From assembly GCF_000221185.1 (NCBI RefSeq), contig NC_015865.1:1798001-1862000 (forward strand): a stretch of DNA of 64,000 nucleotides, given 5' to 3'. The DNA comes from Thermococcus sp. 4557 (GTDB taxonomy: Archaea > Methanobacteriota_B > Thermococci > Thermococcales > Thermococcaceae). Each line of letters begins with the position of its first letter. Position 1 is the stretch's first letter. A program made the position numbers and the translations under genes. Below the pieces are notes generated by a model. That model saw nothing but the letters and a program-made list of their open reading frames with translations, had not been told where the DNA came from and made no database searches. Of this stretch, positions 1 through 7,838 are shown in pieces.

Positions 1-462
1 TACCTTTTCAACGTCCCCCTTGAGGCGGACGTGGTTCAGCGCGTACTCGTTCACCGCGCTCTCCCAGAGCGAGGCCCCGACAGATGTGACGCACGTGGTT
101 CCTGCCCATGCCGGATCGTCGTCGGCGTAAAGGAGTATAGGCCTCTTGGTTTCCCTGACCAGTGCCGTAACGAGGTTGCTCTCCGTCCAGTGCCAGAGGC
201 CGGCTATTATTCCCGAGACGGAGCTTCCGGCTATGATTTCTCCCGCCTTAAAGCTCTCATCCATCGAATCTACCCCGAAGTTCTTACCGGCTTTGAGGGC
301 CTCGTATTTTCCAAGCCTCTCGTTCACGTCGAGAACCTCAAAGCCGGCCTTCCTCAGCTCCACGATGAGGGCCGAGTGCTTCTCCATCAAAGCCCTCTCG
401 CGCTCGATCGAGAGGGCCGTTGGTCGAGGGTCGGTGAAAGTAATGAGGGCTATCACGGGCAT
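1..462 (-). CDS. sugar isomerase-like protein, L-fucose/L-arabinose isomerase family (3' part missing)
   Basis: Reading the complement from ATG at 462-460 gives an open frame of 154 codons to the window edge, so only the N-terminal part is present. It begins MPVIALITFTDPR and carries a Rossmann-like stretch with GEIIAGSSVSGIIAGLWHW and then RPILLYADDDPAW, the arrangement seen in the N-terminal domains of L-fucose and L-arabinose isomerase-like proteins. Family members interconvert aldoses and ketoses with a divalent metal; the metal ligands would lie in the missing C-terminal part, so the activity cannot be judged. It is divergent from the sugar kinase at 545, and its promoter carries one of three shared palindromes, placed upstream of its TATA box. 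It probably belongs to the same sugar-processing locus. Confidence 0.6.
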   Translation of the reverse strand, partial: MPVIALITFTDPRPTALSIERERALMEKHSALIVELRKAGFEVLDVNERLGKYEALKAGKNFGVDSMDESFKAGEIIAGSSVSGIIAGLWHWTESNLVTALVRETKRPILLYADDDPAWAGTTCVTSVGASLWESAVNEYALNHVRLKGDVEKV

Positions 463-489
463 CACCTTGAAGGGAATCGGCAAAAACTC

Positions 490-498
490 ATATATAAT
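490..498. promoter_or_regulatory. TATA element shared by the divergent isomerase and kinase genes
   Basis: The AT run ATATATAAT reads as a TATA box in both directions. It lies about 28 bases from the ATG of the leftward isomerase gene and about 47 bases from the ATG of the rightward kinase gene. No other TATA-like run is present in the 82-base gap, so one element may serve both, with the palindrome at 511-527 on the kinase side. Confidence 0.55.
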
Positions 499-510
499 GG
501 TTGTGTTATA

Positions 511-527
511 AACCACTTGAAATGGTT
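511..527. promoter_or_regulatory. 17-bp palindromic operator, copy 1
   Basis: AACCACTTGAAATGGTT is an inverted repeat with one mismatch. Two close copies occur at 2639-2655 and 4753-4769, all at promoters of this locus. It lies 12 bases upstream of the TATA box for the leftward isomerase gene and over the expected start site (about 519) of the rightward kinase. The centre-spaced TT-N-AA layout resembles the known TrmB operator class, so the TrmB-type protein at 8952 is the natural candidate binder; that link is inference. Confidence 0.75.
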
Positions 528-544
528 GTATTTTGGTGGTAGAT

Positions 545-1495
545 ATGATCGTTTCGATCGGTGAAGTACTCATAGATTTCATAGCCCTCCAGGAGGGGAA
601 GCTTAAGGACGTGAAGTCCTTCGAGAAGCATCCCGGCGGTGCTCCCGCAAACGTTGCGGTTGGTCTTTCAAGGCTCGGCGTTGAGAGTGCCCTCGTCAGC
701 AAGGTCGGCGACGACCCCTTTGGGGACTTCCTGCTCGAAAGGCTTCGTGATGAGGGTGTAAAGACCTACGTATCCCGGGATGCTGAAAAACATACTGGCG
801 TTGTCTTCGTTCAGCTCATCGGTGCCAAGCCGGAGTTCATTCTCTACGATGGCGTTGCTTACTTCAACCTGAAGCCTGAGGACGTGGAGACGGCCCTTCT
901 TGAGAACGCTGAGACAATTCACTTTGGCACCGTGCTCTTCGCCAGGGAGCCCTCTCGCTCGACGCTCTTTGGAATTTTAGAGGAACTTAAGGGAAAGGTT
1001 CCACTGAGCTACGATGTCAACATAAGGCCCGACCTCTGGCGCGGAAGGGAGGGAGAGATGCTACGGGATATTGAGAGGGCCCTCGGGCTGGCGGATATAG
1101 TTAAGCTCGGCGATGGGGAGCTGGCGTACCTCCGGGACAACGGAATAAACCCTGAAGACTTTGACTTCAAACTTCTCGCGGTGACCTTAGGTGAGAAGGG
1201 CAGCGAGCTGATGAGTGGAGACGCTAAGGTTCACGTCCCTGCTTATAGAGTCGAACCGGTTGACACCACCGGAGCAGGGGATGCCTTCACAGCTGCCCTC
1301 TTAGCCGGCCTTCACTACTCGAACCTGCTCGGTGAGGGGACCATCGATGAGGAGCACCTCAGAAAACTCGGACGCTTCGCAAACCTCGTAGCGGCGCTCT
1401 CAACAACCCTCAGGGGGGCCTGGAGCGTTCCAAAAATGGAGGAAATAGCGATAATGAGGGAGTTCAGGGAGCTCTACCAGCGCTCTAGGAGGTAG
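545..1495 (+). CDS. PfkB-family carbohydrate kinase (fructokinase-like)
   Basis: A 316-residue ribokinase-fold kinase. The N-terminal PfkB signature PGGAPANVAVG lies at about residues 30-40 and the C-terminal signature DTTGAGDAF at about 240-248, with the expected catalytic base Asp at about 246; both are intact. Family members phosphorylate sugars such as fructose or 2-keto-3-deoxygluconate, or myo-inositol. The YDVNIRPDLW stretch in the middle is common in fructokinase and KDG-kinase-like members, but the substrate cannot be fixed from sequence. The ATG at 545 is preferred over an in-frame TTG at 533 because GGTGG lies just before it. It converges on the glycosyltransferase gene, with 22 bases of 3' overlap. 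Confidence 0.85.
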   Translation: MIVSIGEVLIDFIALQEGKLKDVKSFEKHPGGAPANVAVGLSRLGVESALVSKVGDDPFGDFLLERLRDEGVKTYVSRDAEKHTGVVFVQLIGAKPEFILYDGVAYFNLKPEDVETALLENAETIHFGTVLFAREPSRSTLFGILEELKGKVPLSYDVNIRPDLWRGREGEMLRDIERALGLADIVKLGDGELAYLRDNGINPEDFDFKLLAVTLGEKGSELMSGDAKVHVPAYRVEPVDTTGAGDAFTAALLAGLHYSNLLGEGTIDEEHLRKLGRFANLVAALSTTLRGAWSVPKMEEIAIMREFRELYQRSRR

Positions 1496-2616
1496 TCCTT
1501 CTCCTCAAGGAATACCTTCGCCCTCTCCTCTATCAGTTTTTCGGCCTCAAGGGTGCTCATGTCCATCGTTCTCTTGACAAAATCAGCAGTCTTTGCGAAG
1601 TACAGCGGCACGAGGGGTTCCGCCTCGGTTAGAATTCCGTTTTTGTACGCCACCGCCCCGTCGTAGAGGACGTGGCTCCAGAGTCTGTCGTCGAACTCGA
1701 AGGTCTTGAGTGAATCCACCACTCCCTTGAGCGTCTCTTCGTCCAGTGCCCTCCTCAGCACCGGCTCGTGCTGGGCAAAGAGCTCCTTTGCCCTTATCTC
1801 CAGGAGCTCTAAGGTCACCTTTACGGACTCGGGTTCACCTTTCTCAAGCTCCCCGAAGACCGGAACGGGCTCTATCGTTCTCACGTCCTTCCAGACGTTC
1901 TCGTACTTCTCCATCAGCATGAACAGCGTTCCGACGACCTGGTTGAACATGGGGCCGAGCGATGCCGCCGGATCCTTGGGGTCGTGTATCTTCATTCCAA
2001 GGGCCGTCTGGGTGATTTTGAAGCCCCTCGCTATGGCCGTCGTCGTCAGGAATATGTCCACGCCGAAGCGAGCAACGTGCGTCTTCCAGACCTCCTCATC
2101 TTCGAGGTATACTTCCATGAGCTTTCTGCTCACTCCAAAGTCTCCACCTATCGGCTGCCTGACGTTCTTCCCGTAGAGCGAGGCCGTCATTGGGTAGGCT
2201 ATGTTGTTGGTTATGGTTCCGTCCCACTTGTGCCTTATGTAGAGCGGTGCCACGAAGTCGTAGCCCTCCGCGATGGGCTTGGCGAAGCGGTATATCCACT
2301 CGGGGGTTATGCTCCTTAAATCGCTGTCAACGAAGACGAGTGTATTTGCATCTCTTTCGAGGGCGAACTCCATGAGCTCCTTCATGGCGCTTCCCTTCCC
2401 CGGGATGGGCCATCTGTAAACGAAGCTGTGAACCTCGACACCATCCGGAACCTCTGTTCTCAGCACAGCATCCCTCGTCCCATCGGTGCTTCCTCCGTCA
2501 GCGTTGACGACGATTCCCCCTCCGAAGTACTTCTTCAGCCCCTCGGCGGCCTGCTTAACGACAAAAGAGATTGTTTCCGCGTTGTTGTAACTGGGAATTC
2601 CAACGATAACCCTCAT
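1474..2616 (-). CDS. GT-A family glycosyltransferase, glucosylglycerate/mannosylglycerate synthase-like
   Basis: 380 residues with a GT-A nucleotide-sugar domain: GIPSYNNAET at 6-15, NADGGSTDGT at 38-47, GKGSAMKE at 73-80 and a metal-binding DSD at 97-99. The order of motifs (GIPSYN, then DGGSTDGT, then PGKGSAM) matches synthases of glycosylglycerate compatible solutes and related retaining transferases. The helical C-terminal third is typical of that group too. Placement next to a sugar kinase, an ABC importer and a glycerate kinase fits a role in making or breaking glycosylglycerate, but the acceptor is inferred. The start codon follows a strong GGGGGTG site. The palindrome at 2639-2655 lies over its expected transcription start. 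Confidence 0.7.
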   Translation of the reverse strand: MRVIVGIPSYNNAETISFVVKQAAEGLKKYFGGGIVVNADGGSTDGTRDAVLRTEVPDGVEVHSFVYRWPIPGKGSAMKELMEFALERDANTLVFVDSDLRSITPEWIYRFAKPIAEGYDFVAPLYIRHKWDGTITNNIAYPMTASLYGKNVRQPIGGDFGVSRKLMEVYLEDEEVWKTHVARFGVDIFLTTTAIARGFKITQTALGMKIHDPKDPAASLGPMFNQVVGTLFMLMEKYENVWKDVRTIEPVPVFGELEKGEPESVKVTLELLEIRAKELFAQHEPVLRRALDEETLKGVVDSLKTFEFDDRLWSHVLYDGAVAYKNGILTEAEPLVPLYFAKTADFVKRTMDMSTLEAEKLIEERAKVFLEEKDYLLERW

Positions 2617-2638
2617 CCTTTCACCCCCATAAATTTAC

Positions 2639-2655
2639 AACCATTTAAAGTGGTT
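2639..2655. promoter_or_regulatory. 17-bp palindromic operator, copy 2
   Basis: AACCATTTAAAGTGGTT, an inverted repeat matching the copies at 511 and 4753. It sits 15 bases upstream of the TATA box of the rightward oxidoreductase gene and covers the expected start site of the leftward glycosyltransferase gene. This is the same reciprocal geometry as copy 1. Confidence 0.75.
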
Positions 2656-2669
2656 TATTTTGAAAAAGG

Positions 2670-2677
2670 TTATATAC
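2670..2677. promoter_or_regulatory. TATA element shared by divergent glycosyltransferase and oxidoreductase genes
   Basis: TTATATAC contains a symmetric TATATA core usable on both strands. Rightward it predicts a start about 25 bases on, close to the ATG at 2708 (short leader). Leftward it predicts a start near 2648, inside the palindrome. No second TATA-like run is seen in this gap. Confidence 0.5.
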
Positions 2678-2707
2678 TTTTTGCTCCCACAATCTTCGGG
2701 GATTCCT

Positions 2708-3715
2708 ATGGAGCTGAAGGTAGGTGTAATAGGCTGCGGAAACATATTCAACCTCGCCCACAAAAACGCCCTCAAGGTTATGGAGGGCACGAGGGTCGTC
2801 GCATGCATGGACATTGACGGAGAACGGGCCCGCGAGGGCGCGAGGGAGTTTCGGGCGAAGGCGTTCACGAGTCTCGACGAGTTTTTAGATACAGACGTGG
2901 ACATTGTGGAGATACTGACTCCGACGTACACCCACGCAGAACTGGCAGTTGCGGCTCTCAAGGCGGGAAAGCACGTGATAGTGGAGAAGCCGATAGCCCT
3001 CACCGTTGAAGAGGGCGAAAGGATGATAAAAACCGCCGAAAAGAGAGACCTGCACCTCTTCGTTGGCCACGTGAGGCGGTTTGACAAGAGATGGATGCAG
3101 ATGAAGGAGGTCATAAAGAAGCGCAACATCCTCCCCATGCACATCAGAAAGGCCGAAGTCCAGAACCTCCCCTTCCCCCGGGATTACTGGTACTGGGACG
3201 AGAACAGGAGCGGCGGTGTCGCCGTTGACCTCGGAGTCCACGTCACGGACTTCCTGCGCTGGTTCTTCGAGAGCGAACCGGTGAGCGTCTACGCCGTTGG
3301 GAAGGCCATAAAGGAGGAGGCGAGGGCAAACGGCACCTTTGACCACTTCCTAATGATGATCTCCTTTGAGGGTGGGAAGACGGGCATAGCCGAGGTCAGC
3401 TGGGCGTACCCGTACCCCTCGCGCTACGGTGTCTTCTACCACCACGTTGACATCATAGGAAAAAACGGCAGGATACGCTACACCCCGCTGGATACCCCTG
3501 TGGTCGGCGTCGCCAAGGCCAACTTCGAGATGCCCCGCTTCTCACCGCTCCTCTCGACCTTCCCGGATGCCTTCGAGAGGGAGCTGAGGCACTTCTTCAA
3601 CTGCATCAAGGGGAAGGAAGAGCCTGTAGTCACTGCGGAGGATGCATTGATAGCACTGAAGATCGCTGAGAAGGCCAAAGAGAGCGCCCGCAAGGGGGAG
3701 GTGGTTGAGATATGA
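2708..3715 (+). CDS. Gfo/Idh/MocA-family oxidoreductase
   Basis: 335 residues from ATG 2708; upstream in-frame codons are not preceded by a good promoter. The NAD(P)-binding loop GVIGCGN is at about 6-12 and the family motif EKPIAL at 93-98, with the lysine that helps catalysis. The C-terminal alpha/beta substrate domain includes GGVAVDLGVHVTDF. Family members oxidise or reduce sugars, inositols or their derivatives. It is the first gene of a pair: its TGA overlaps the ATG of the next oxidoreductase. The palindrome upstream of its TATA box suggests activation by the local regulator. The substrate is unknown; sugar or inositol dehydrogenation is most likely given the importer downstream. Confidence 0.85.
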   Translation: MELKVGVIGCGNIFNLAHKNALKVMEGTRVVACMDIDGERAREGAREFRAKAFTSLDEFLDTDVDIVEILTPTYTHAELAVAALKAGKHVIVEKPIALTVEEGERMIKTAEKRDLHLFVGHVRRFDKRWMQMKEVIKKRNILPMHIRKAEVQNLPFPRDYWYWDENRSGGVAVDLGVHVTDFLRWFFESEPVSVYAVGKAIKEEARANGTFDHFLMMISFEGGKTGIAEVSWAYPYPSRYGVFYHHVDIIGKNGRIRYTPLDTPVVGVAKANFEMPRFSPLLSTFPDAFERELRHFFNCIKGKEEPVVTAEDALIALKIAEKAKESARKGEVVEI

Positions 3716-4725
3716 GGAAGCTCAACTTCGGAATAATAAGCTACGCCCACCCCCACGCCCTTCGCTTTGCCTCAACCATCGCGGGGGGCAAGCAGACGAA
3801 GCTCGTGGCCATATCCGGCGACGGCTCCAACTCTGACGTAGCGAGGGGCGAGGCCAAGAAGTACGGGGCGAGGTTCTACAGAAACTACAAGGCACTCCTG
3901 AGGGATGAGAACGTCGAGGCGGTTTACATCGCAATCGAGACATACAGACACAAGGAAATAGCCATCAGAGCCGCCGAGGAGGGGAAGCACATACTCCTTG
4001 AGAAACCCATAGCCCTGAACCTCAGGGATGCGGACGAGGTTATAAGGGCCGCTAAAAAGGCCGGCGTAAAGCTCATGCTCCCGTTCAACCCACGCTTCAC
4101 AGAACCCCTGAAAAAAGCCAAAGACATGCTTGATAAAGGGGAAATAGGCCCACTGGAATACGTTCAGGCCATCTCGGAGAACGTTAAGCCCCCGATATTC
4201 CTCCAGGGTCTTGATATGGGCTGGTTCCTGGACGCGAGTAAGTCCGGCGGCGGGGGCTTCATGGACACGGCACCCCACGGTGTTGACTCCCTCCTCTGGC
4301 TCACGGGGGACCTTCCCAAGAAGGTCTACGCGGACATAGGCGCCAAGATATACGGTTTCCCTGTGGATGATATAGGCACCGCCGTCCTTGAGTTCAGAAA
4401 GGGCGTTCTTGCTGTTCTCACTGCCGGCTGGGGCAATCCGAGGGGCTACTCCTACGGCATTGAGATAAAGTACTACCTCGTCGGCAGGGAGGGCTTCCTC
4501 GACGTGAGAACTGCCTACCCGGACTTTACGGTCTACCAGGACAGGGCGGAGAAGATATACTGGGACAGGCCGGACGTCAGGGGGATTGTGAGCTCCTTCG
4601 CCAGGGCCGTCTTGAAGGACGAGGAGGTTCCAATAACCGGGGAAGATGCTAAGAAGAACCTGGCGATAATCCTAGCGGCCTACGAGTCGTCCAGAAAGGG
4701 AAAAACCGTGAAGCCCAGGGTTTAA
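3712..4725 (+). CDS. second Gfo/Idh/MocA-family oxidoreductase
   Basis: 337 residues, translationally coupled to the preceding oxidoreductase through an ATGA overlap. The EKPIAL motif is at 97-102 and the substrate-domain stretch GGGGFMDTAPHGVD is present. The N-terminal dinucleotide loop is unusual: GIISYAHPHA stands where the family has GxGxxG. That loop variant is known in a subset of the family, but it may change cofactor use. Two paralogues side by side suggest a two-step oxidation-reduction of one sugar or inositol, as in inositol and keto-sugar pathways. The importer operon follows after about 120 bases with its own promoter. Confidence 0.82.
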   Translation: MRKLNFGIISYAHPHALRFASTIAGGKQTKLVAISGDGSNSDVARGEAKKYGARFYRNYKALLRDENVEAVYIAIETYRHKEIAIRAAEEGKHILLEKPIALNLRDADEVIRAAKKAGVKLMLPFNPRFTEPLKKAKDMLDKGEIGPLEYVQAISENVKPPIFLQGLDMGWFLDASKSGGGGFMDTAPHGVDSLLWLTGDLPKKVYADIGAKIYGFPVDDIGTAVLEFRKGVLAVLTAGWGNPRGYSYGIEIKYYLVGREGFLDVRTAYPDFTVYQDRAEKIYWDRPDVRGIVSSFARAVLKDEEVPITGEDAKKNLAIILAAYESSRKGKTVKPRV

Positions 4726-4752
4726 TTCCAAACTTTTACTTTTTTGTAATGC

Positions 4753-4769
4753 AACCACTTTCAGTGGTT
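4753..4769. promoter_or_regulatory. 17-bp palindromic operator, copy 3
   Basis: AACCACTTTCAGTGGTT, an inverted repeat with one mismatch. It lies 13 bases upstream of the TATA run at 4783-4790 that drives the importer operon. The position upstream of TATA matches what is expected for activation in Thermococcales TrmB-like systems. Confidence 0.75.
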
Positions 4770-4782
4770 CTAAACACAAATC

Positions 4783-4790
4783 TTATATAT
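4783..4790 (+). promoter_or_regulatory. TATA box of the sugar importer operon
   Basis: TTATATAT lies about 55 bases before the ATG of the binding-protein gene at 4845, predicting a leader of roughly 30 bases that contains GGGTGATG just before the start codon. Confidence 0.6.
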
Positions 4791-4844
4791 GTTGTTCACA
4801 TAAGTCCGTTGAAGTACCTTACTTTAGGGATAGGGTGATGCCCC

Positions 4845-6134
4845 ATGATTAGGAGGTTGTTTGGTGTTCTGTTGGCGGCGGTTGTGTTGTTCGCCGTAGT
4901 GTCCAGTGGCTGTATCTCCCCCGGAGGGGAGGAGAAGGTAACCGTGACGTTTCTGTCAACCCAGCTGAACCCGCCCGAGGAGAGGGCCTTCGTCCAGGAG
5001 GACCTTCTGAAGGGGTTTACATCGGACACAAACATCGAGGTTAATTTCGTCCCGATTTCCTACACGGACATGGTTACGAGGCTCGAGGGTGAGATGCAGA
5101 CTGGAAAGGTCACCATCGACGTCATAGGTGACCTCCACGGCGGTATGGACTATATGTCCTCGAAGGGCTGGCTCGAGGACCTCAGCACGATGCCCAAGCT
5201 CGAGGGAAGGACCTTCATCAGCACCTTTGAGCAGTACTCCTACATCCGCGGCCAGAAGGCCTACGTGCCATGGATGAGCGCTACCTACGTTATGGTCGTT
5301 AACAAGGAGGCCTTCCAGTACCTGCCGGAAGGGCTTACCGAAGAGGACGTCATGAAGGGCACCGACAAGTGGACCTACGATGCCCTCCTCCAGTGGGCCA
5401 AGAACCTCAAGGAGGCCAAGGGACAGCCAGAGCTCGGCTTCCCGGCCGGACCGAAGGGACTCTTCGTCAGGTTCCTCCATGGCTACATCTATCCGAGCTA
5501 CACCGGCTACCAGGCGAAGGAGTTCGACAGTCCCGAGGCCGTTGAGATGTGGGACTACCTCAAGGAACTCTGGCCCTACGTGCACCCGTCGAGCACCACC
5601 TGGGACGCCATGGCTGACCCGCTCTTGAAGGGTGAGGTTCTCATAGCCTGGGATCACACAGCGAGGATTAAGAACGCCATCGAGACCAAGCCGGACCAGT
5701 TCGTCGTTGTGCCGGTTCCGAGGGGACCGAAGGGCAGGGGATTCATAGTCGTCCTCGCCGGCCTCGCCATACCGAAGGGAGCACCGCACAAGGACGAGGC
5801 CTGGAAGCTCATAGACTACCTCACCAAGCCGGACACCCAGGTCAAGGTTCTGGAGAAGGTCGGTTTCTTCCCGACAGTTGAGGAAGCCAGCGGAAAGCTG
5901 CCCGAGGGACCGCTCAAGATACTCGCGGAGGGGGTCCAGGCCCAGGCGAGCACCGAAGATGCCCTCGTCGTCATGATACCGAACCTTGGAGACAAGGGAG
6001 GACAGTTCAAGGAGTACTACAAGCAGGCCTTCGAGAGGATAGTTCTCAACAACGAAGACCCGGCGACGGTAACCAAGGAGATCAAGCCCGACCTCATAAA
6101 GCTCTTCGAGGACGTTGGAGTGCCGGTGCCGTGA
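4845..6134 (+). CDS. sugar ABC transporter, extracellular substrate-binding lipoprotein (family 1)
   Basis: 429 residues with a signal sequence and lipobox ending at SSGC (Cys23), so it is a membrane-anchored binding protein. The body has the family 1 solute-binding layout, with TIDVIGDLHG, AYVPWMSATY and VLAGLAIPKGAPHKDEAW as in MalE-type proteins. It should capture a sugar or sugar-containing solute outside the cell and pass it to the permeases encoded next (13 and 0 bases away). In context the ligand may be a compatible solute or a disaccharide; sequence alone does not say. Expression probably depends on the palindrome at 4753-4769. ATG 4845 is preceded by GGGTGATG. Confidence 0.85.
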   Translation: MIRRLFGVLLAAVVLFAVVSSGCISPGGEEKVTVTFLSTQLNPPEERAFVQEDLLKGFTSDTNIEVNFVPISYTDMVTRLEGEMQTGKVTIDVIGDLHGGMDYMSSKGWLEDLSTMPKLEGRTFISTFEQYSYIRGQKAYVPWMSATYVMVVNKEAFQYLPEGLTEEDVMKGTDKWTYDALLQWAKNLKEAKGQPELGFPAGPKGLFVRFLHGYIYPSYTGYQAKEFDSPEAVEMWDYLKELWPYVHPSSTTWDAMADPLLKGEVLIAWDHTARIKNAIETKPDQFVVVPVPRGPKGRGFIVVLAGLAIPKGAPHKDEAWKLIDYLTKPDTQVKVLEKVGFFPTVEEASGKLPEGPLKILAEGVQAQASTEDALVVMIPNLGDKGGQFKEYYKQAFERIVLNNEDPATVTKEIKPDLIKLFEDVGVPVP

Positions 6135-6147
6135 AGGAGGAGTTCCC

Positions 6148-6999
6148 ATGAAACGGCGCTCTCTCGTTCCCTATCTTTTAATTTTACCGGCTTTCGCGTA
6201 TCTGCTGTTTTTCGTTGGCTATCCCCTTGTTCAGGCCCTCTATCTGGCCTTCACCCAGAACGGTGCCCTCTCCCTTGAGGTATGGCGGAGAACCTTTAGC
6301 GATTACTACTTTTGGAGCGCGTTTAAATACACAATCCTTCTGGCGGGTATCATAGTCCCGACCCAGGTTGCCCTTGCCGTTGTTCTGGCCCTTCTAATGA
6401 ACCGCGTTTTCAAGGGCAAGGACGCCGCCCTCTATGCCCTCATAATTCCCCTCACCATAAGCGACGTGGCGGCTGGTTTGATATGGTACTCCATGCTCTC
6501 CCCCTACGGTTTCATAAACAAGCTTCTCATGAACCTGGGGCTGATAAGCCAGCCGATATACGTATTCGGCTACGAATACCGCATGAGGGAGTTCTTCGCG
6601 ATAGTTATAGCAGAGCTTTGGCGCTCCACGGCGATAGTCTTTGTGATAATCCTGGCCGGCCTTCAGATGATAAGCAAGGAGTACATCGAGGCTGCCGAGG
6701 TCTTCGGGGCGAGCTACTGGACGAGGCTCAGGCGCATCGTTCTGCCGCTCCTGAAGCCCAGCATCCAGAGCGCCCTCATAATAAGAACGCTCTTCGCGAT
6801 GCAGATCTTCGGTATCGTCTGGATACTGGCCGGCAGGGACATCCCGGTTCTTGCCGGTGAGGGCTACTACCAGCTCACGGAGATAAAGGACGCTGGTGTT
6901 GCATCGGTCTACGCCCTCGTGATAGCGGGTCTCTCCATACTGCTCGGCGCGCTGTACATCAAGTTCCTCCGCGCTGAGTACCTGGAGGTGGGAGAATGA
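6148..6999 (+). CDS. sugar ABC transporter permease 1 (MalF-like)
   Basis: 283 residues from ATG 6148, chosen because AAGGAGGAG lies just before it; an upstream in-frame GTG would overlap the binding-protein gene. It has about six membrane segments starting with LVPYLLILPAFAYLLFFVGY. The cytoplasmic EAA loop is near 187-206 (YIEAAEVFGASYWTRLRRI), the contact site for the ATPase. It belongs to the CUT1 group that imports di- and oligosaccharides. The stop overlaps the start of permease 2, so the two are co-translated as a heterodimeric channel. Confidence 0.88.
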   Translation: MKRRSLVPYLLILPAFAYLLFFVGYPLVQALYLAFTQNGALSLEVWRRTFSDYYFWSAFKYTILLAGIIVPTQVALAVVLALLMNRVFKGKDAALYALIIPLTISDVAAGLIWYSMLSPYGFINKLLMNLGLISQPIYVFGYEYRMREFFAIVIAELWRSTAIVFVIILAGLQMISKEYIEAAEVFGASYWTRLRRIVLPLLKPSIQSALIIRTLFAMQIFGIVWILAGRDIPVLAGEGYYQLTEIKDAGVASVYALVIAGLSILLGALYIKFLRAEYLEVGE

Positions 7000-7829
7000 A
7001 CGACGAGACCAAGTACGCCCTCAAAAAGGTGGGGTTCTACACCGCCGTTTTCACGGCCGCGGTCTGGATAGTGATTCCGATCATCATCTCCTTCCTCTAC
7101 GCCTTCACCAGCAAGGCCGACTACTACGACCCGACCAAGATAATCCCGACGAGCTTCACGAGCGAGTACGTCCACACGATACTCTTCACCCTCGGCGCGT
7201 GGGACGGAATAAAGAACAGCGTCATAGTGGCAGTGCTCACCATCATCATAAGCTTCATCCTCGGCGTCCCGGCCGGGTACTCTATAGCCAAGTACATGTT
7301 CCCGGGCAAGGACCACATAAAGCTCTCCATAGTTGCCCTCAGGATGTTCCCGATTCCGGTCATGGCTATACCGCTCCTGGTTCTCTACATAGACCTCCAT
7401 CTGGCGGATACTCTCCTTGGAGTGGCGCTGGCCCACACGGCAATGGCGCTCCCCTTCGTCGTCCTTATAACGTCGAGCATCTTCGCCGGGGTATCCAAGG
7501 AGTATGAGGAGGCCGCGATGGTGTTTGGCCTTACCAGGTTCGGCTCCTTCAGGAAGATAACCCTTCCCCTGGCCCTTCCGGGGCTGGCCGCTGCCGCTAT
7601 GTTCACCTTCGTCATGAGCTGGAACGAGGTCTTCGTTGCCTCGATTCTCACCCTGAACAACAGAACCCTGCCGGCGCAGATACTCTCGATAATGGCCGGC
7701 TCCAGCGGCGGTGCCGCGCCGGACTACTACAAGTTCGCCGCGGCCTTCATAATGACCCTCCCGGCGATGCTGTTCATATTCTTCGCAAGGAAATATCTGG
7801 TCACAATGTGGGGTATAACGCTCAAGTGA
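6996..7829 (+). CDS. sugar ABC transporter permease 2 (MalG-like)
   Basis: 277 residues with about six membrane segments. The EAA loop (YEEAAMVFGLTRFGSFRKI, about 169-187) is clear, and the C-terminal end resembles MalG. It pairs with permease 1 (4-base ATGA overlap) to form the inner-membrane channel. The ATPase gene begins 9 bases after the stop. Confidence 0.88.
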   Translation: MNDETKYALKKVGFYTAVFTAAVWIVIPIIISFLYAFTSKADYYDPTKIIPTSFTSEYVHTILFTLGAWDGIKNSVIVAVLTIIISFILGVPAGYSIAKYMFPGKDHIKLSIVALRMFPIPVMAIPLLVLYIDLHLADTLLGVALAHTAMALPFVVLITSSIFAGVSKEYEEAAMVFGLTRFGSFRKITLPLALPGLAAAAMFTFVMSWNEVFVASILTLNNRTLPAQILSIMAGSSGGAAPDYYKFAAAFIMTLPAMLFIFFARKYLVTMWGITLK

Positions 7830-7838
7830 GGTGTTACC

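Noticed and set aside
31-564. 177-residue rightward open frame at the window start
   Set aside because: It is antisense to the sugar isomerase-like gene, whose minus-strand translation matches a known family; the rightward frame does not.
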